Below are positions 18,266-27,661 of a stretch of DNA of 64,000 nucleotides, piece after piece. The notes beneath the pieces were generated by a model, which made no database searches, had not been told where the DNA came from, and was given only the letters and a program-made list of their open reading frames with translations. The stretch is from Actinomycetales bacterium. GTDB taxonomy: Bacteria > Actinomycetota > Actinomycetes > S36-B12. The stretch's first letter is position 1. Each line of letters opens with the position of its first letter. The position numbers and the translations under genes were made by a program. The DNA lies in contig JAGWXF010000003.1 of NCBI GenBank assembly GCA_018970025.1, forward strand, positions 62,001 to 126,000. The letters are read 5' to 3'.

Positions 18266-19164
18266 GCGCTCGCTCCCGCCTTGGCCTTGGCCAGCATGTC
18301 GCCCACGTGCGCGGCAGCCGCCGTGATGATGTCCAGGTTGCCGGCATAGGTCGGCAGGTAGTCGCCCGCGCCCATCACCTCGAGGAAGACGGCCACTCGC
18401 GCCAGGCCGTTCCAGATCTCGCGCGGATCATCGAACTGGGGCTCGGCTCGCAGGCTGTAGCCGGGGACGTACTCCTGCACCCGCGCGACCATGGCGTAGA
18501 TGGACGCTGCAACGGCATCGCGATCGCAGTCCGCCGGGATCGAGCAGAAGATGGTGTCGCGCATGATCATCGGCGGCTCGACCGGATTGAGGATGATGAT
18601 GGCCTTGCCGCGCCTGGCATTGCCCACCACCTCGATCGCATGGGACGTCGTCTCGGTGAACTCGTCGATATTGGCACGGGTCCCGGGGCCGGCCGACTTG
18701 GATGCAATGGATGCCACGATCTCGGCGTAGTCGACCGGCACCACGCTGCTCACCGCGGCGACGATCGGGATGGTGGCCTGGCCGCCGCAGGTGATCATGT
18801 TGACGTTCGGTGCGGCCAGGTTGACGTCGAGGTTGACCGGCGGGCAGATGAACGGGCCGATCGCCGCCGGGGTGAGGTCGACCGCGGTGATGCCTGCCTG
18901 CTCGTAGCGGGGCGCATTGGCCTTGTGCGCGTAGGCGCTGGTCGCCTCGAAGACCAGGTCGGGCAGGTCCTCCTGCTCCAGCAGCCAGTCGACCCCGCCC
19001 GCGGACGCCTCGACTCCGCGGGCCCGGGCCCGGGCCAGGCCGTCGGATGCCGGGTCGACGCCGATCATGTAGCGCACGTCGACGTGCTCGCTGCGCTGCA
19101 GCTTGGCCAGCAGGTCGGTGCCGATATTGCCCGACCCGACGATGGCCGCGGTTGCCTTGGTCAT
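18262..19164 (-). CDS. dmpF: Acetaldehyde dehydrogenase (acylating)
   Basis: A 300-aa enzyme that turns acetaldehyde, NAD+ and CoA into acetyl-CoA. It has the N-terminal Rossmann motif [10 protein letters not shown] and the catalytic Cys in [15 protein letters not shown]. Its partner is the aldolase encoded immediately downstream. The start ATG 19164 overlaps the hydratase stop; the ORF-track start at 19431 is read-through from the hydratase. Length is normal for the family. Confidence 0.95.
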   Translation of the reverse strand: MTKATAAIVGSGNIGTDLLAKLQRSEHVDVRYMIGVDPASDGLARARARGVEASAGGVDWLLEQEDLPDLVFEATSAYAHKANAPRYEQAGITAVDLTPAAIGPFICPPVNLDVNLAAPNVNMITCGGQATIPIVAAVSSVVPVDYAEIVASIASKSAGPGTRANIDEFTETTSHAIEVVGNARRGKAIIILNPVEPPMIMRDTIFCSIPADCDRDAVAASIYAMVARVQEYVPGYSLRAEPQFDDPREIWNGLARVAVFLEVMGAGDYLPTYAGNLDIITAAAAHVGDMLAKAKAGASA

Positions 19165-19976
19165 GCTGCTCCCACTGTCGTTGCGACGCGATCCCCGGTG
19201 AACCTGGCGGTTACGCTGCCGATCCCGCCGAACCTGGCGGTGACGGCGTCCCCTGCACTGACCGCGACGGCGCCGGTCTGCGAGCCGGGCAGGATCACAT
19301 GGCCCGGCTCCAGGGTCACCCCCAGCGCCCCGACCGTGTTGGCCAGCCAGACCAGGGAGGTCAGCGGCGAGCCGAGCACGGCTCCCCCGGCACCCGTGGC
19401 CGCGACCTCGCCATTGACGTGCAGGACGCATCCGGACAGTCGCAGGTCGACCTCGCCGACCCCGACCGGTGTGCTGCCCAGGACGATGCCGCCGGAGGAT
19501 GCGTTGTCGGCGATGGTGTCGAGCAGGCCGATCCTCCAGTCCTTGATCCGGCTGTCGATGATCTCGATGGCGGGCAGGACGAAGTCGATGGCCGCGATGG
19601 CCTGGTGCACGGTGACCCCAGGGCCGCGGAGCTCGCGCTTGAGCACGAAGGCGATCTCCGGCTCCACCTTCGGCTGGATGTAGGCGTCGACAGGGATCGG
19701 CAGGTGCTCGAGGTGAACCATGTCATCGGTGATGTGCCCGTAGTCGGGCTGATCCACGCCCAGCTGCCGCTGCATGGCCGCGGAGGTCAGGCCGACCTTG
19801 TGCCCGACGATGGTGCGCCCCTCGGCAAGCCGACGGCGAATCTGGATCAGCTGGATCTCGTACGAGTCCTCGACCACCATGCCCGGGTGCCGGTCGCTGA
19901 GTCGATCCAGGGGCACCTTGGTTCGGTAGGCCTCGTACAGCTCATGGGCGAGCATCTCGCGCGTGCCGGAATCCAC
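19161..19976 (-). CDS. dmpE: 2-oxopent-4-enoate (2-hydroxypentadienoate) hydratase
   Basis: A 271-aa enzyme with [41 protein letters not shown] and [11 protein letters not shown], matching DmpE/MhpD rather than DmpH (the YGHITDDMV and DW features). It hydrates 2-hydroxypenta-2,4-dienoate to 4-hydroxy-2-oxovalerate, the substrate of the neighbouring aldolase. I prefer GTG 19976 because AGGAGGG lies just upstream; ATG 19955 is the alternative. It is the first gene of the nine-gene run. Confidence 0.88.
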   Translation of the reverse strand: MDSGTREMLAHELYEAYRTKVPLDRLSDRHPGMVVEDSYEIQLIQIRRRLAEGRTIVGHKVGLTSAAMQRQLGVDQPDYGHITDDMVHLEHLPIPVDAYIQPKVEPEIAFVLKRELRGPGVTVHQAIAAIDFVLPAIEIIDSRIKDWRIGLLDTIADNASSGGIVLGSTPVGVGEVDLRLSGCVLHVNGEVAATGAGGAVLGSPLTSLVWLANTVGALGVTLEPGHVILPGSQTGAVAVSAGDAVTARFGGIGSVTARFTGDRVATTVGAA

Positions 19977-20106
19977 TGGCCCTCCTGGATCTGCGCCTGG
20001 CAGGTGAACAGCACCACCGTAGGGGTGCCGTGATCCGGGTGGCGCACGTCGTTCCATCATGCGGAACGCATGGTCGGCATCCGCCACACGGGATCCGGCG
20101 GATGTC

Positions 20107-20191
20107 ACGAACCCACGACGGTCGTCCGCCCGCCCCGTTACGAACCCACGACGGTCGTCCGCCCGGCCCGTTACGAACCCACGCCGGTCGG
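20107..20191. repeat. 33-bp tandem repeat with internal palindrome between iclR and the meta-pathway run
   Basis: Copies start at 20107, 20140 and 20173 (the third diverged and partial). The first two contain ACGACGGTCGT, an 11-bp perfect palindrome around a central base, at 20117-20127 and 20150-20160. The array begins at the iclR stop codon and lies 130-190 bp upstream of dmpE. It is placed to be an IclR operator array, or alternatively a terminator for iclR. Which of these holds is not visible from sequence. Confidence 0.7.
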
Positions 20192-21079
20192 CCGGCCGGC
20201 TCGGGACGGCCGCTGCATCGTCCCCGAGAGCCGCTTGGCGGCGGCCATCACCAGCCGAGCGTGCCGATCCTGGTGCTCGCCGAGATCGTCCACGGACCCG
20301 GTAATGGAGATGGCCGCCATCGCCACTCCATGGCGATCGAGCACGGCCGCGGCCACCGAGGCCAGGTTCGGCATGAGCTCGGCGTTCGCCGTTGCGTACC
20401 CCATCCGGCGCACCCCCGCCAGTGCCGCGGCGAAGCCGGTCTCGTCCGCGACGGTCTGCGGGGTGAAGACCGGGAAGCCGGCCTCGATACGCGCCTGGCA
20501 GGCGACCGGATCATGGGCGCAGATCGCCTTGCCGCTGGACGTCGCATGCAGGGGCCAGCGGCGCCGGTACTCCCCGATCGCCCGCATGCCGCGCAGGGTC
20601 GACAGCCGCTCCAGGTACAGCACGTCGGCCCCCGATGCCACGGCCAGGTGCACCGTCATGCCGCTGCGCTCGCGCAGCTCCTCCAGGAGCACCTGCGACT
20701 CCCGGCGCAGGTCGATGCGGCTGACCGCGAGGTCCCCCAGCTCGAACAGCCGGACTCCCAGGCGGTACTTGCTCGTCGCCGGGCTCTGCTCGACCAGGCC
20801 CCGCGAGGCCAGGGTGGTCAGCAGCCGATGGGCCGAGCTCTTCGACATGCCGATCCGGCGGGCGATCTCGGAGACCCCGAGCTCGGCATCCTGGGCAAAG
20901 CAGTCCAGGACCTCCAGCGCAGCGGCAACCGAGCGCAGCCCGCCATCCTGCCGGGACGTCGAATCTTGCCTGGACGTCGAATCTTGCCTGGACGTCGAAT
21001 CTTGCCTGGACGTCGGACGAGTCCGGGCCGTCCTGCCCTGCCCGTCAGCCGAGGGCGTCGAGCTCGGCGATCGCGGCAT
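20171..21079 (-). CDS. IclR-family transcriptional regulator
   Basis: A 302-aa regulator with a winged helix-turn-helix ([29 protein letters not shown]) and the IclR effector domain ([27 protein letters not shown]). It directly precedes the meta-cleavage genes on the same strand and is the obvious candidate to control them in response to an aromatic acid or pathway intermediate. The N-terminal 35 residues are unusual: four copies of a TSRQDS unit encoded by an 18-bp tandem repeat. The start at 21079 overlaps the end of the aldo/keto reductase gene by 35 bp. A shorter protein would need a non-obvious start. Confidence 0.88.
   Translation of the reverse strand: MPRSPSSTPSADGQGRTARTRPTSRQDSTSRQDSTSRQDSTSRQDGGLRSVAAALEVLDCFAQDAELGVSEIARRIGMSKSSAHRLLTTLASRGLVEQSPATSKYRLGVRLFELGDLAVSRIDLRRESQVLLEELRERSGMTVHLAVASGADVLYLERLSTLRGMRAIGEYRRRWPLHATSSGKAICAHDPVACQARIEAGFPVFTPQTVADETGFAAALAGVRRMGYATANAELMPNLASVAAAVLDRHGVAMAAISITGSVDDLGEHQDRHARLVMAAAKRLSGTMQRPSRAGRPTGVGS
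20954..21018. repeat. 18-bp tandem repeat inside the 5' end of iclR
   Basis: GGACGTCGAATCTTGCCT occurs three times in perfect tandem (20954, 20972, 20990) and begins a fourth copy at 21008. It encodes serial TSRQDS units before the DNA-binding domain. The length is a multiple of three, so copy-number change would not alter the frame. Confidence 0.9.
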
Positions 21080-21920
21080 CGTCCAGGGTGATCAGGGCAG
21101 CGGCGCAGTTCTCCTCCAGGTGCGCCACCGAGCCCGTCCCCGGGATCGGCAGCATGGCGGGAGACCGCTGCAGCAGCCAGGCCAGCGCGACCTGCGACGG
21201 GGTGCAGCCCAGCCGCTCGGCGATCCCGGCCAGCGGGCCGTCGGCTGCGACCAGGGTGCGCCCGCCGAGGGGGAACCATGGGATGAACCCGATGCCATCG
21301 GCGGTGCACACGTCCAGGAGCGCCTGGCTCTGCTGCTGCTGCAGGTGGTAGAGGTTCTGCACGCTGACCACGGGCAGCCCCTGCTGGGCGGCCCGCAGGT
21401 CATCGACCGAGACCTCCGACAGGCCGACATGCCGGATCAGCCCCTCCTGCTGCATCTCGCGGATCGCCCCGAACTGCTCGTCCGCCGGGACCTTCGGGTC
21501 GATGCGGTGCAGCTGCCACAGGTCGATTCGCTCGACCCCTAGGCGGCGCAGGGACATCTGCACGCACTGGCGCAGGTACTCGGGCCGGCCGACAGCCTGC
21601 CACTGATCGGGCCCCTGCCGGGTCAGGCCGCCCTTCGTCGCGATGAGGATGCCGTCGTACGGGTACAGGGCCGCACGGATGAGGTCCTCGCTGACTTCCG
21701 GACCGTAGCTGTCGGCCGTGTCGACGAAGTCCACGCCGAGCTCGACGGCCCGGCGCAGGACGGAGATCGCGATCTCAGGGTCGGCCGGATCGCCCCAGAT
21801 CCCGGGGCCGGTGATGCGCATGGCTCCGAAGCCCAGCCGTCGGACGGCGATCGGGTCGTCGGTGAAGCCGCCAAGGACGAAGGTGCCGCTGGCAGCGATC
21901 GGTGCAGTGGGCTCGCTCAT
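21045..21920 (-). CDS. Aldo/keto reductase
   Basis: A 291-aa (beta/alpha)8 NADPH-dependent reductase with the four catalytic residues visible: Asp and Tyr in [13 protein letters not shown], Lys in IATKGGLTR and His in LWQLHRID. The C-terminal cofactor region is [17 protein letters not shown]. It is transcribed towards iclR and overlaps it, so the two may be co-expressed. It is divergent from the pirin gene across a 136-bp promoter region. Substrate is unknown. Confidence 0.92.
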   Translation of the reverse strand: MSEPTAPIAASGTFVLGGFTDDPIAVRRLGFGAMRITGPGIWGDPADPEIAISVLRRAVELGVDFVDTADSYGPEVSEDLIRAALYPYDGILIATKGGLTRQGPDQWQAVGRPEYLRQCVQMSLRRLGVERIDLWQLHRIDPKVPADEQFGAIREMQQEGLIRHVGLSEVSVDDLRAAQQGLPVVSVQNLYHLQQQQSQALLDVCTADGIGFIPWFPLGGRTLVAADGPLAGIAERLGCTPSQVALAWLLQRSPAMLPIPGTGSVAHLEENCAAALITLDDAAIAELDALG

Positions 21921-21974
21921 GGCCGAAACCTACGCGACCGCAGATGCGCGATCCCGGCCAGTGGCGTAGAGTGG

Positions 21975-21992
21975 TAGTTGAAACTTGAACGA
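21975..21992. promoter_or_regulatory. Possible MarR-type operator between the aldo/keto reductase and pirin genes
   Basis: TAGTTGAAACTTGAACGA is an imperfect 18-bp palindrome (12 of 18 positions symmetric) in the divergent promoter gap. It is followed by a 14-bp direct repeat (CAGCACGACCCGAC at 21994 and 22008, with a partial third copy). Sites of this general type are bound by MarR regulators near pirin genes. No MarR gene is nearby, so this is tentative. Confidence 0.3.
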
Positions 21993-22056
21993 TCAGCACG
22001 ACCCGACCAGCACGACCCGACCAGCACGCATGATCGAGCAGACCAGGAGTCACGCC

Positions 22057-23022
22057 ATGCCCGCAGCAACCGCCGACCCGCTGACCCTGCCCCGAGTGTC
22101 CGCCTCCGCGCAGGCTCGCCCCCGCGCGGTGACCTCGCTCACAACGGCACCGACCGGATATGAGGGCGAGGGCTTCCCCGTCCACCGCGCATTCGCGGGA
22201 GTCAGCCCGGCAGACCTCGACCCGTTCATCCACCTCGACCAGATGGGCGAGATCGAGTACGCGCCGGGCGAGCCGAAGGGCACTCCGTGGCACCCGCATC
22301 GCGGCTTCGAGACCTTCACGTATCTCATCGACGGCCAGTTCCTGCACCAGGACTCCAATGGCGGTGGCGGCACCATCAATGACGGCGGCACCCAGTACAT
22401 GACCGCCGGCGACGGCATCCTGCACATCGAGACACCCCCCGAGCACCTGGTCATGTCTGGCGGCCTGTTCCACGGCCTGCAGCTGTGGATCAACCTGCCG
22501 CGGGCCAAGAAGCGCATCGCTCCGGCCTATCAGGACCTGCAGGGCCAGGACCTCACGATGATCACCAGCGCCGACGGCGGCGCCATCATCCGAGTGCTCG
22601 CCGGTGAGATCGACGGCCATGCCGGGCCAGGCATCTCGCACACGCCACTGGCACTGGCACACGTGACCCTGGCACCGGGTGCCCAGGTCGACATCCCATG
22701 GCGAGCCGATTTCAACGCCCTGGCCTACGCGCTGGCCGGCAGCGGCGCGGTCGGGGCCGAGGGCCGGCTGTTCCGCGCCGGGCAGCTGGCCGTCCACGGT
22801 GCCGGCGACACCATCCGCATCTCGGCGTCACCGCGCCAGGACTCCCGCACCCCGAGCCTGGAGGTGTTCGTCCTCGGCGGGGTGCCGCTGCGCGAGCCGA
22901 TCGTGCAGTACGGGCCGTTCGTCATGAGCTCCAAGGCCGAGGTCATGGAGGCATTCGAGGACTTCCAGGCCGGACGCTTCGGGCGCATCCCGGCGAACGC
23001 GATCCAGCCCTTCCGCGCCTGA
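22057..23022 (+). CDS. Pirin family protein
   Basis: A 321-aa bicupin pirin. The N-terminal cupin carries the metal ligands in HPHRGFETFTYLIDG and the GDGILHIETP motif typical of the family. The C-terminal cupin ends with EPIVQYGPFVMSS and a helix. Pirins bind iron and some have quercetinase activity; others act as redox-linked regulators. AGGAG seven bases before ATG 22057 supports this start over 21985. It is divergent from the aldo/keto reductase. Confidence 0.9.
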   Translation: MPAATADPLTLPRVSASAQARPRAVTSLTTAPTGYEGEGFPVHRAFAGVSPADLDPFIHLDQMGEIEYAPGEPKGTPWHPHRGFETFTYLIDGQFLHQDSNGGGGTINDGGTQYMTAGDGILHIETPPEHLVMSGGLFHGLQLWINLPRAKKRIAPAYQDLQGQDLTMITSADGGAIIRVLAGEIDGHAGPGISHTPLALAHVTLAPGAQVDIPWRADFNALAYALAGSGAVGAEGRLFRAGQLAVHGAGDTIRISASPRQDSRTPSLEVFVLGGVPLREPIVQYGPFVMSSKAEVMEAFEDFQAGRFGRIPANAIQPFRA

Positions 23023-23076
23023 TCCACTGCGGCGCTTCATGCCCAGGCCTGCGTCAGGCTCAGGCGCGCGTCAGGC

Positions 23077-24258
23077 TCAGGACTCCGGCAGGCCGATGCT
23101 CGCCCGGGCCACCTGCATGCCCCGGGCGACGGCGCCCATGATCGCCGCGCTGCCGTGCAGTGACGACTCATGCACCTTGATCGGATACGGGGCAACGCGC
23201 GCGAGCTCCCGGCGCACGCCATCGAGGACGAACGGCACCGACCCGATGCGCCCGGCGAGCACCACGAACTGCGGATCGACCAGGACGCAGACGGCGAGGA
23301 TGGCGCGGGCGATGAGCTCGGCCTCCTGCTGCGCCGTCGCGACCGCCGCCGGCTCCGCCTCCTGCAGGGCCCGCAGGAATGCCTCCAGGGTTGGGCGGCC
23401 GGCCGCGAGTCCGCGCTCGGTCCGCTCGGCCCGGTAGCGCGCGAGCAGCCCGCTGAGCCCGGCCTGCGACTCCAGGGCCCCGATCCGCGCCACTGGGCCG
23501 ACCAGCCGCGCTGACCCCAGCGGCAGGTAGCCCGCCTCGCCGGCAGCACCCCGACTGCCGCGCAGCAGCTCCCCGTTCAGCATCAGGCCCATGCCGACAC
23601 CGGTGTCGACGAGCAGGAAGACGAAGTCATCGGCACCCCGGGCGATGCCGTAGCGATGCTCCGCGATCGCGGCGAGGTTCACGTCATTCTCGAAGGCGAT
23701 GGACGCATCGAACCGCCTGCCGAGCAGGCGATGCAAGGCACGGTCGTCCAGTCCGGGCACGTTCTGAGCCAGCGCCCGGTGGTCGGAGCCGGGCTCCAGG
23801 ATGCCCGGAGCTGAGATGGAGATGGCTCGCACTGCATCAGCGTCAACCCCCGCCTGCTGCAGGACCTCGTCCACCAGCGCGGCCGTCCCGGAGATGAGCC
23901 GATCCGGCCGGGGCAGCGGGGCATGCTGCCGGGCGCGCTGGTCGCCGGTGATGTCGGCGATGACGGCACCGATGCCGTCGCCGTCGAAGGCCAGGGCCAG
24001 CACCATGCCCGCCTCCGGGTTCAGCTGCACCAAGGAGGCCGGCCGGCCGATCGAACCGGTGCGGATACCGGCCTCGCGCAGCAGGCCGGTCGACAGCAGC
24101 TCATCGACCAGGGCATTCACGGTCGGCTTGCTCAGGCCGGTGGCCGCCGCGATCGCGACCCGGCTGACCGGCTCCGCCTCGGCTGAGATCGCTGCCAGGA
24201 TGCGGCTCTCGTTGTGCTGCCGGACGAACACATGCCGATCGACATGCGCGTCGGTCAT
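23077..24258 (-). CDS. ROK-family transcriptional repressor of the adjacent sugar-type cluster
   Basis: A 393-aa protein with an N-terminal winged helix (PVSRVAIAAATGLSKPTVNALVDELLSTGLL) and a ROK domain (FENDVNLAAIAEHRYG, VDTGVGMGLMLNGELLRGSRG, GEAGYLPLG). The kinase catalytic features are partly lost, as expected for a regulator. Its ATG overlaps the stop of the inner permease gene by four bases, so it is co-transcribed with the transporter. It probably represses that operon and the divergent enzyme operon, with release by a sugar derivative. The ligand is unknown. Confidence 0.88.
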   Translation of the reverse strand: MTDAHVDRHVFVRQHNESRILAAISAEAEPVSRVAIAAATGLSKPTVNALVDELLSTGLLREAGIRTGSIGRPASLVQLNPEAGMVLALAFDGDGIGAVIADITGDQRARQHAPLPRPDRLISGTAALVDEVLQQAGVDADAVRAISISAPGILEPGSDHRALAQNVPGLDDRALHRLLGRRFDASIAFENDVNLAAIAEHRYGIARGADDFVFLLVDTGVGMGLMLNGELLRGSRGAAGEAGYLPLGSARLVGPVARIGALESQAGLSGLLARYRAERTERGLAAGRPTLEAFLRALQEAEPAAVATAQQEAELIARAILAVCVLVDPQFVVLAGRIGSVPFVLDGVRRELARVAPYPIKVHESSLHGSAAIMGAVARGMQVARASIGLPES

Positions 24259-25100
24259 CCCTTGACCGCGCCCTGGCTCAGCCCGCGAACCAGCCGGCCC
24301 TGCATCACCACGGTCAGCAGGGCGATCGGGACGATCGCCAGGCTCGAGGCCGCGGCAAGGGGGCCCCAGTCCAGGGTGCGGGCGCTGACGAATCCGGAGA
24401 TGAACACCGGCAGGGTCTTGGTCGCCTCACTGCCGAGGACCACCGGCAGCAGGAACTCATTCCAGGCCAGCAGCCCGACGAACAGGCCGGTCGCGACGAC
24501 CCCGGGCAGGGCCAGGGGGAACACCACCGTGCGGAAGACCTGCGCCCCCGACGCGCCGTCGATGACGGCGGCCTCCTCCAGCTCCATCGGGATGCCCTGG
24601 AAGTACGGGGTCATGATCCAGATCGCGAAGGGGAGGTTGACCATCGCGTAGAGCACGATCAGCATGGGCATCTTGCCCAGCAGCCCCACCCCCGCCAGCA
24701 CGTCGTAGAGCGGCACCACCAGCACGACACCGGGCATGGCCCGCAGCAGGATCAGCGAGACCTCCAGCGGCCGGCGACCGCGGAAGCGGGGTGCGCGTGC
24801 CAGCGCGTAGGCCGCCAGCGAGCCGATCAGCAGCGCCACGATGGTGGACCCAGCCGTCACGATGATGGTGTTGGCCATCACCCGGATGAAGGTGGGATCC
24901 TCGAACAGCTGCGAGTAGTTCTTCCAGGTCGGGGTGAAGCCCACGATGACCGGCGGCAGGCGGAAGGTATCGACGCGGTCCTTGATCGACGTGGAGACCG
25001 TCCAGAAGATCGGGAACAGCATGACGGCCGAGGTCACCGTCAGCACCGCATACAGCCCGATCGAGCCCAGCGGGCTGCGACCGCCCGCCCGACGCGCCAT
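24255..25100 (-). CDS. ABC transporter permease, carbohydrate CUT1 family (MalG type)
   Basis: A 281-aa inner-membrane protein with six predicted helices and the EAA loop EEAAVIDGASGAQVFRTVVFPLALPG, which contacts the ATPase. It pairs with the preceding permease (ATGA overlap) and the lipoprotein upstream. The start is ATG 25100; the 556-aa ORF in the track is read-through from the other permease. No ATPase is encoded in the cluster, as is common for actinobacterial sugar importers that share an MsiK-type ATPase. Confidence 0.92.
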   Translation of the reverse strand: MARRAGGRSPLGSIGLYAVLTVTSAVMLFPIFWTVSTSIKDRVDTFRLPPVIVGFTPTWKNYSQLFEDPTFIRVMANTIIVTAGSTIVALLIGSLAAYALARAPRFRGRRPLEVSLILLRAMPGVVLVVPLYDVLAGVGLLGKMPMLIVLYAMVNLPFAIWIMTPYFQGIPMELEEAAVIDGASGAQVFRTVVFPLALPGVVATGLFVGLLAWNEFLLPVVLGSEATKTLPVFISGFVSARTLDWGPLAAASSLAIVPIALLTVVMQGRLVRGLSQGAVKG

Positions 25101-26137
25101 CACGACCGCTCCGCCAGTGTCGACACCCGGCGCCACAGGAAGTAGATCGGCAGCGTGATCAGCATGAGCACCACGCCGATGGCCGAGGCGCGGCTGGTCG
25201 CCAGGAAGGTGAAGGCGACGTTGTAGTCGAGCATGCTCACCGTCTGCGTCGCGGTGCCCGGCCCGCCCCTGGTGAGGATGAACACCACGTCGAAGATCTT
25301 GAAGCCGTCGATCACCCGGATCATCAGGGTGACCAGGATGACCGGCATCAGAGCCGGCAGGGTGACATGCCGGAAGACCTGCCATCCCGATGCCCCGTCG
25401 ACCCGGGCGGCCTCCTCCGGCGAGGTCGGCAGGGAGGCAAGGCCTGCGGTGAGCATCAGGACCACGAGCGAGAGCGCCTGCCAGCTGTCGACGAAGGTCA
25501 CCGCGAACAGCGCCGGCCAGGGGGCACCGAGCCAGTCGACGCCCGGCAGGCCGAGCACCCCCAGCCACCAGTTGATGATGCCCAGCTCGGGGTTGTACAT
25601 GAACCGCCACATCAGGCCCACGGCCACCGGGGTCAGCAGCATCGGCACCAGGATCGCGGTGCGGAAGACGCCGCGGCCGCGCATCTGCTGATGCAGCAGC
25701 AGGGCCAGGGCCATGCCGAGCGGGAACTGCAGGGCCAGGCCGAGGGCGAGGATCAGCAGGGTGACGACCAGGGCCTCGCCGAAGACCGGGCTCAGCACAT
25801 CGGTGCGATAGTTGTCCAGGCCGACGAAGGACGGCTCCATCGGGAAGCCCAGGGTCTTGTCGTAGAACGACAGGTAGATCCCGACCCCGAGCGGCAGGAA
25901 GAACATCGGGACGAGGAAGACCCACGTGGGCAGGGTCAGCAGGACGGCACTGCGTGCCCGACGCTCGGCGATCCAGTTGCGCGCCGGCGGCGCGCCGGCC
26001 AGCCGTCCATTCGACGCCACCGGGCCCGCCGACGAGACCGAGCCCGCCGACGAGACCGAGCCCGCCGACGAGACCGAGCCCGCCGAGGGGGCGCCAGATG
26101 CTGGCGCCCCCTCCGCGGTCATCGCCTGCTCGGCCAT
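25100..26137 (-). CDS. ABC transporter permease, carbohydrate CUT1 family (MalF type)
   Basis: A 345-aa permease with the EAA loop EEAARVDGASGWQVFRHVTLPALMP and six to seven membrane segments starting at VLLTLPTWVFLVPMFFLPLG. The first 55 residues are a low-complexity cytoplasmic tail built on SVSSAG units encoded by an 18-bp tandem repeat. It is translationally coupled to the MalG-type gene and lies 63 bp after the binding-protein gene. Confidence 0.92.
   Translation of the reverse strand: MAEQAMTAEGAPASGAPSAGSVSSAGSVSSAGSVSSAGPVASNGRLAGAPPARNWIAERRARSAVLLTLPTWVFLVPMFFLPLGVGIYLSFYDKTLGFPMEPSFVGLDNYRTDVLSPVFGEALVVTLLILALGLALQFPLGMALALLLHQQMRGRGVFRTAILVPMLLTPVAVGLMWRFMYNPELGIINWWLGVLGLPGVDWLGAPWPALFAVTFVDSWQALSLVVLMLTAGLASLPTSPEEAARVDGASGWQVFRHVTLPALMPVILVTLMIRVIDGFKIFDVVFILTRGGPGTATQTVSMLDYNVAFTFLATSRASAIGVVLMLITLPIYFLWRRVSTLAERS
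26024..26090. repeat. 18-bp tandem repeat in the 5' end of the MalF-type permease gene
   Basis: GCCCGCCGACGAGACCGA is repeated at 26024, 26042 and 26060 with a partial fourth copy. On the minus strand it encodes repeating SVSSAG, the disordered N-terminal tail. It preserves frame (18 bp). Confidence 0.9.
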
Positions 26138-26200
26138 GTCACTGCCATGTGCCCGAGGCCATGGGTACCCACGCTCCTTCGCTTACCAGTGCTCCTCCGC

Positions 26201-27532
26201 CTACTTGGGCTCCTTCGCCAGCACCGGCTCCAGTGCCGACTGCATGGCATCGAGGCCCTCCTGGACGGGCACCTCGCCGGAGAGGATCTTGGCGAGGTTG
26301 TCGGAGGCCACCTTGTCGAACTCCGGCCACACCACGATCTGCGGGTAGGTGTTCACCACCGCATCCGGGCTGATGTTGAGCAGCTTCAGGTACGGGTACT
26401 TCGCCTGCAGGGCAGGGTCATCGATGATCGAGATCCGGCCGATGGCGGCAGCGCCGTTCTCCAGCAGGGTCTTGGCATTGGACTTGCCCAGCATGTACTC
26501 CAGGAACTTCCAGCCGCACTGCGGGTTGGGCGAATCCGACGGGATGCCGATATTCCAGCCCGCCAGCTCGACCGCATTGACCTTGCCCGCCGGCAGCGGC
26601 GCCACCGCGATGCTCGCCGCATTCTTGGACGAGGTCGGGTCGAACACCCCGGCCGCATAGCCGGAGTACTGCACCATCTGGCCGATGTCGGAGCCGACGA
26701 ACTGCAGGGTCACGTCGTCACCGGTCGCGCCCAGGGCACCGCTCGGGGATGACGCCAGCAGGCTCTTGTAGTACTCGGTCGCCGCTGCGGCCTCCGGGGT
26801 GTTGACGGTCGGCTTGAAGTCGGAGTCGTAGAGCGCCCCGCCGAACGACCAGACCAGCTGCATCCACCACCAGGTGGTGTTCGGGCCGAAGCCCATCATC
26901 TGGCCGGCTGCCTCGCCGGACTTCTGGATCGCCTCGGCATTCGCCTTGTACTCGTCCCAGGTGGTTGCCGGCTTCAGGCCCAGCTTGTCGTAGATGTCCT
27001 GCCGGTACCACTGGATGAACGGCTCGGTCGACAGCATCAGGCCGTACTTGGTGCCGTCGAAGTCGCCGTAGTTCTGCAGCGACGGCGGGATGTCGCTGAT
27101 GTCGTACTCCGCCGAGTTCGCCGCCCAGTCGCCGATATCGGTCAGCGCCCCGGCCTTGGCGAATGCCGCCAGGAAGGTGTTGTCGAACTGGACCACGTCG
27201 AAGGCGCCCTGCTTGGACTGGATCGACAGCAGTGCCTTCTGGTGCGCGGTGCCGTACTCCACCTCGCTGACGTTCACGTTGATGCCGGTTGCCTCGGTGA
27301 ACGCCGGGATCATCGCCTTCATCGCATCAGCGCTCGGGCTGGGGATGAGGAAGACGTTGATCGCCTCGCAGGTCGCCTCGGCAGGCGCGCTCGCTGCGCT
27401 GGACCCTGCTGGGGCGGACTCGGCCGCGGCCGACCCCGAGGTGCTGGTGCTGCTGCTCGAGCATGCGGCCAGGGCGAGACCGGCGACTGCCAGGCCCGCG
27501 ATGGCTGCGATGCTGCGTCGCGTCATCGTCAT
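26201..27532 (-). CDS. Sugar-type ABC transporter substrate-binding lipoprotein
   Basis: A 443-aa extracytoplasmic binding protein. The lipoprotein signal ends in LAVAGLALAACSSS (lipobox Cys at about 24), followed by a Ser/Ala-rich linker and a SBP_bac_1 fold (AFTEATGINVNVSEVEYG, FDVVQFDN, WYRQDIYDKLGLKPATTWDEY). The WWWMQLVWSFGG stretch suggests an aromatic-lined carbohydrate site. It is the first gene of the minus-strand transport operon and is divergent from the enzyme operon. The ligand is inferred to be an amino-sugar or aminocyclitol derivative from the neighbours. Confidence 0.92.
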   Translation of the reverse strand: MTMTRRSIAAIAGLAVAGLALAACSSSSTSTSGSAAAESAPAGSSAASAPAEATCEAINVFLIPSPSADAMKAMIPAFTEATGINVNVSEVEYGTAHQKALLSIQSKQGAFDVVQFDNTFLAAFAKAGALTDIGDWAANSAEYDISDIPPSLQNYGDFDGTKYGLMLSTEPFIQWYRQDIYDKLGLKPATTWDEYKANAEAIQKSGEAAGQMMGFGPNTTWWWMQLVWSFGGALYDSDFKPTVNTPEAAAATEYYKSLLASSPSGALGATGDDVTLQFVGSDIGQMVQYSGYAAGVFDPTSSKNAASIAVAPLPAGKVNAVELAGWNIGIPSDSPNPQCGWKFLEYMLGKSNAKTLLENGAAAIGRISIIDDPALQAKYPYLKLLNISPDAVVNTYPQIVVWPEFDKVASDNLAKILSGEVPVQEGLDAMQSALEPVLAKEPK

Positions 27533-27579
27533 GCAGGACTCCTTTCGGCAGGCCGATCGGCCGCCTGGTGGTTGACGAG

Positions 27580-27650
27580 CAGGTTAGTACGCAATATTGA
27601 CGAAGTCACGCGCTTTGTAAATACTGTTCGCCAATTCACGGCAGCGGTGG
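27580..27650. promoter_or_regulatory. Divergent promoter/operator region of the sugar-type cluster
   Basis: The 129-bp gap between the binding-protein and PIG-L genes contains an AT-richer patch (TACGCAATATTGACG, TTTGTAAATACTGTTCGCC, AATTC) in otherwise GC-rich sequence. Both operons must be transcribed from here, and the ROK regulator is expected to bind here. I could not define a clear palindrome or confident -35/-10 pairs. Confidence 0.45.
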
Positions 27651-27661
27651 AGGGAGCAGGG

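Noticed and set aside
20070-21542. 490-aa plus-strand ORF
   Set aside because: Runs antisense through iclR and the aldo/keto reductase; its repeated segments come from the tandem repeats in those genes.
24255-25925. 556-aa minus-strand protein
   Set aside because: Its N-terminal half is the out-of-frame reading of the MalF-type permease; the real permease starts at 25100.
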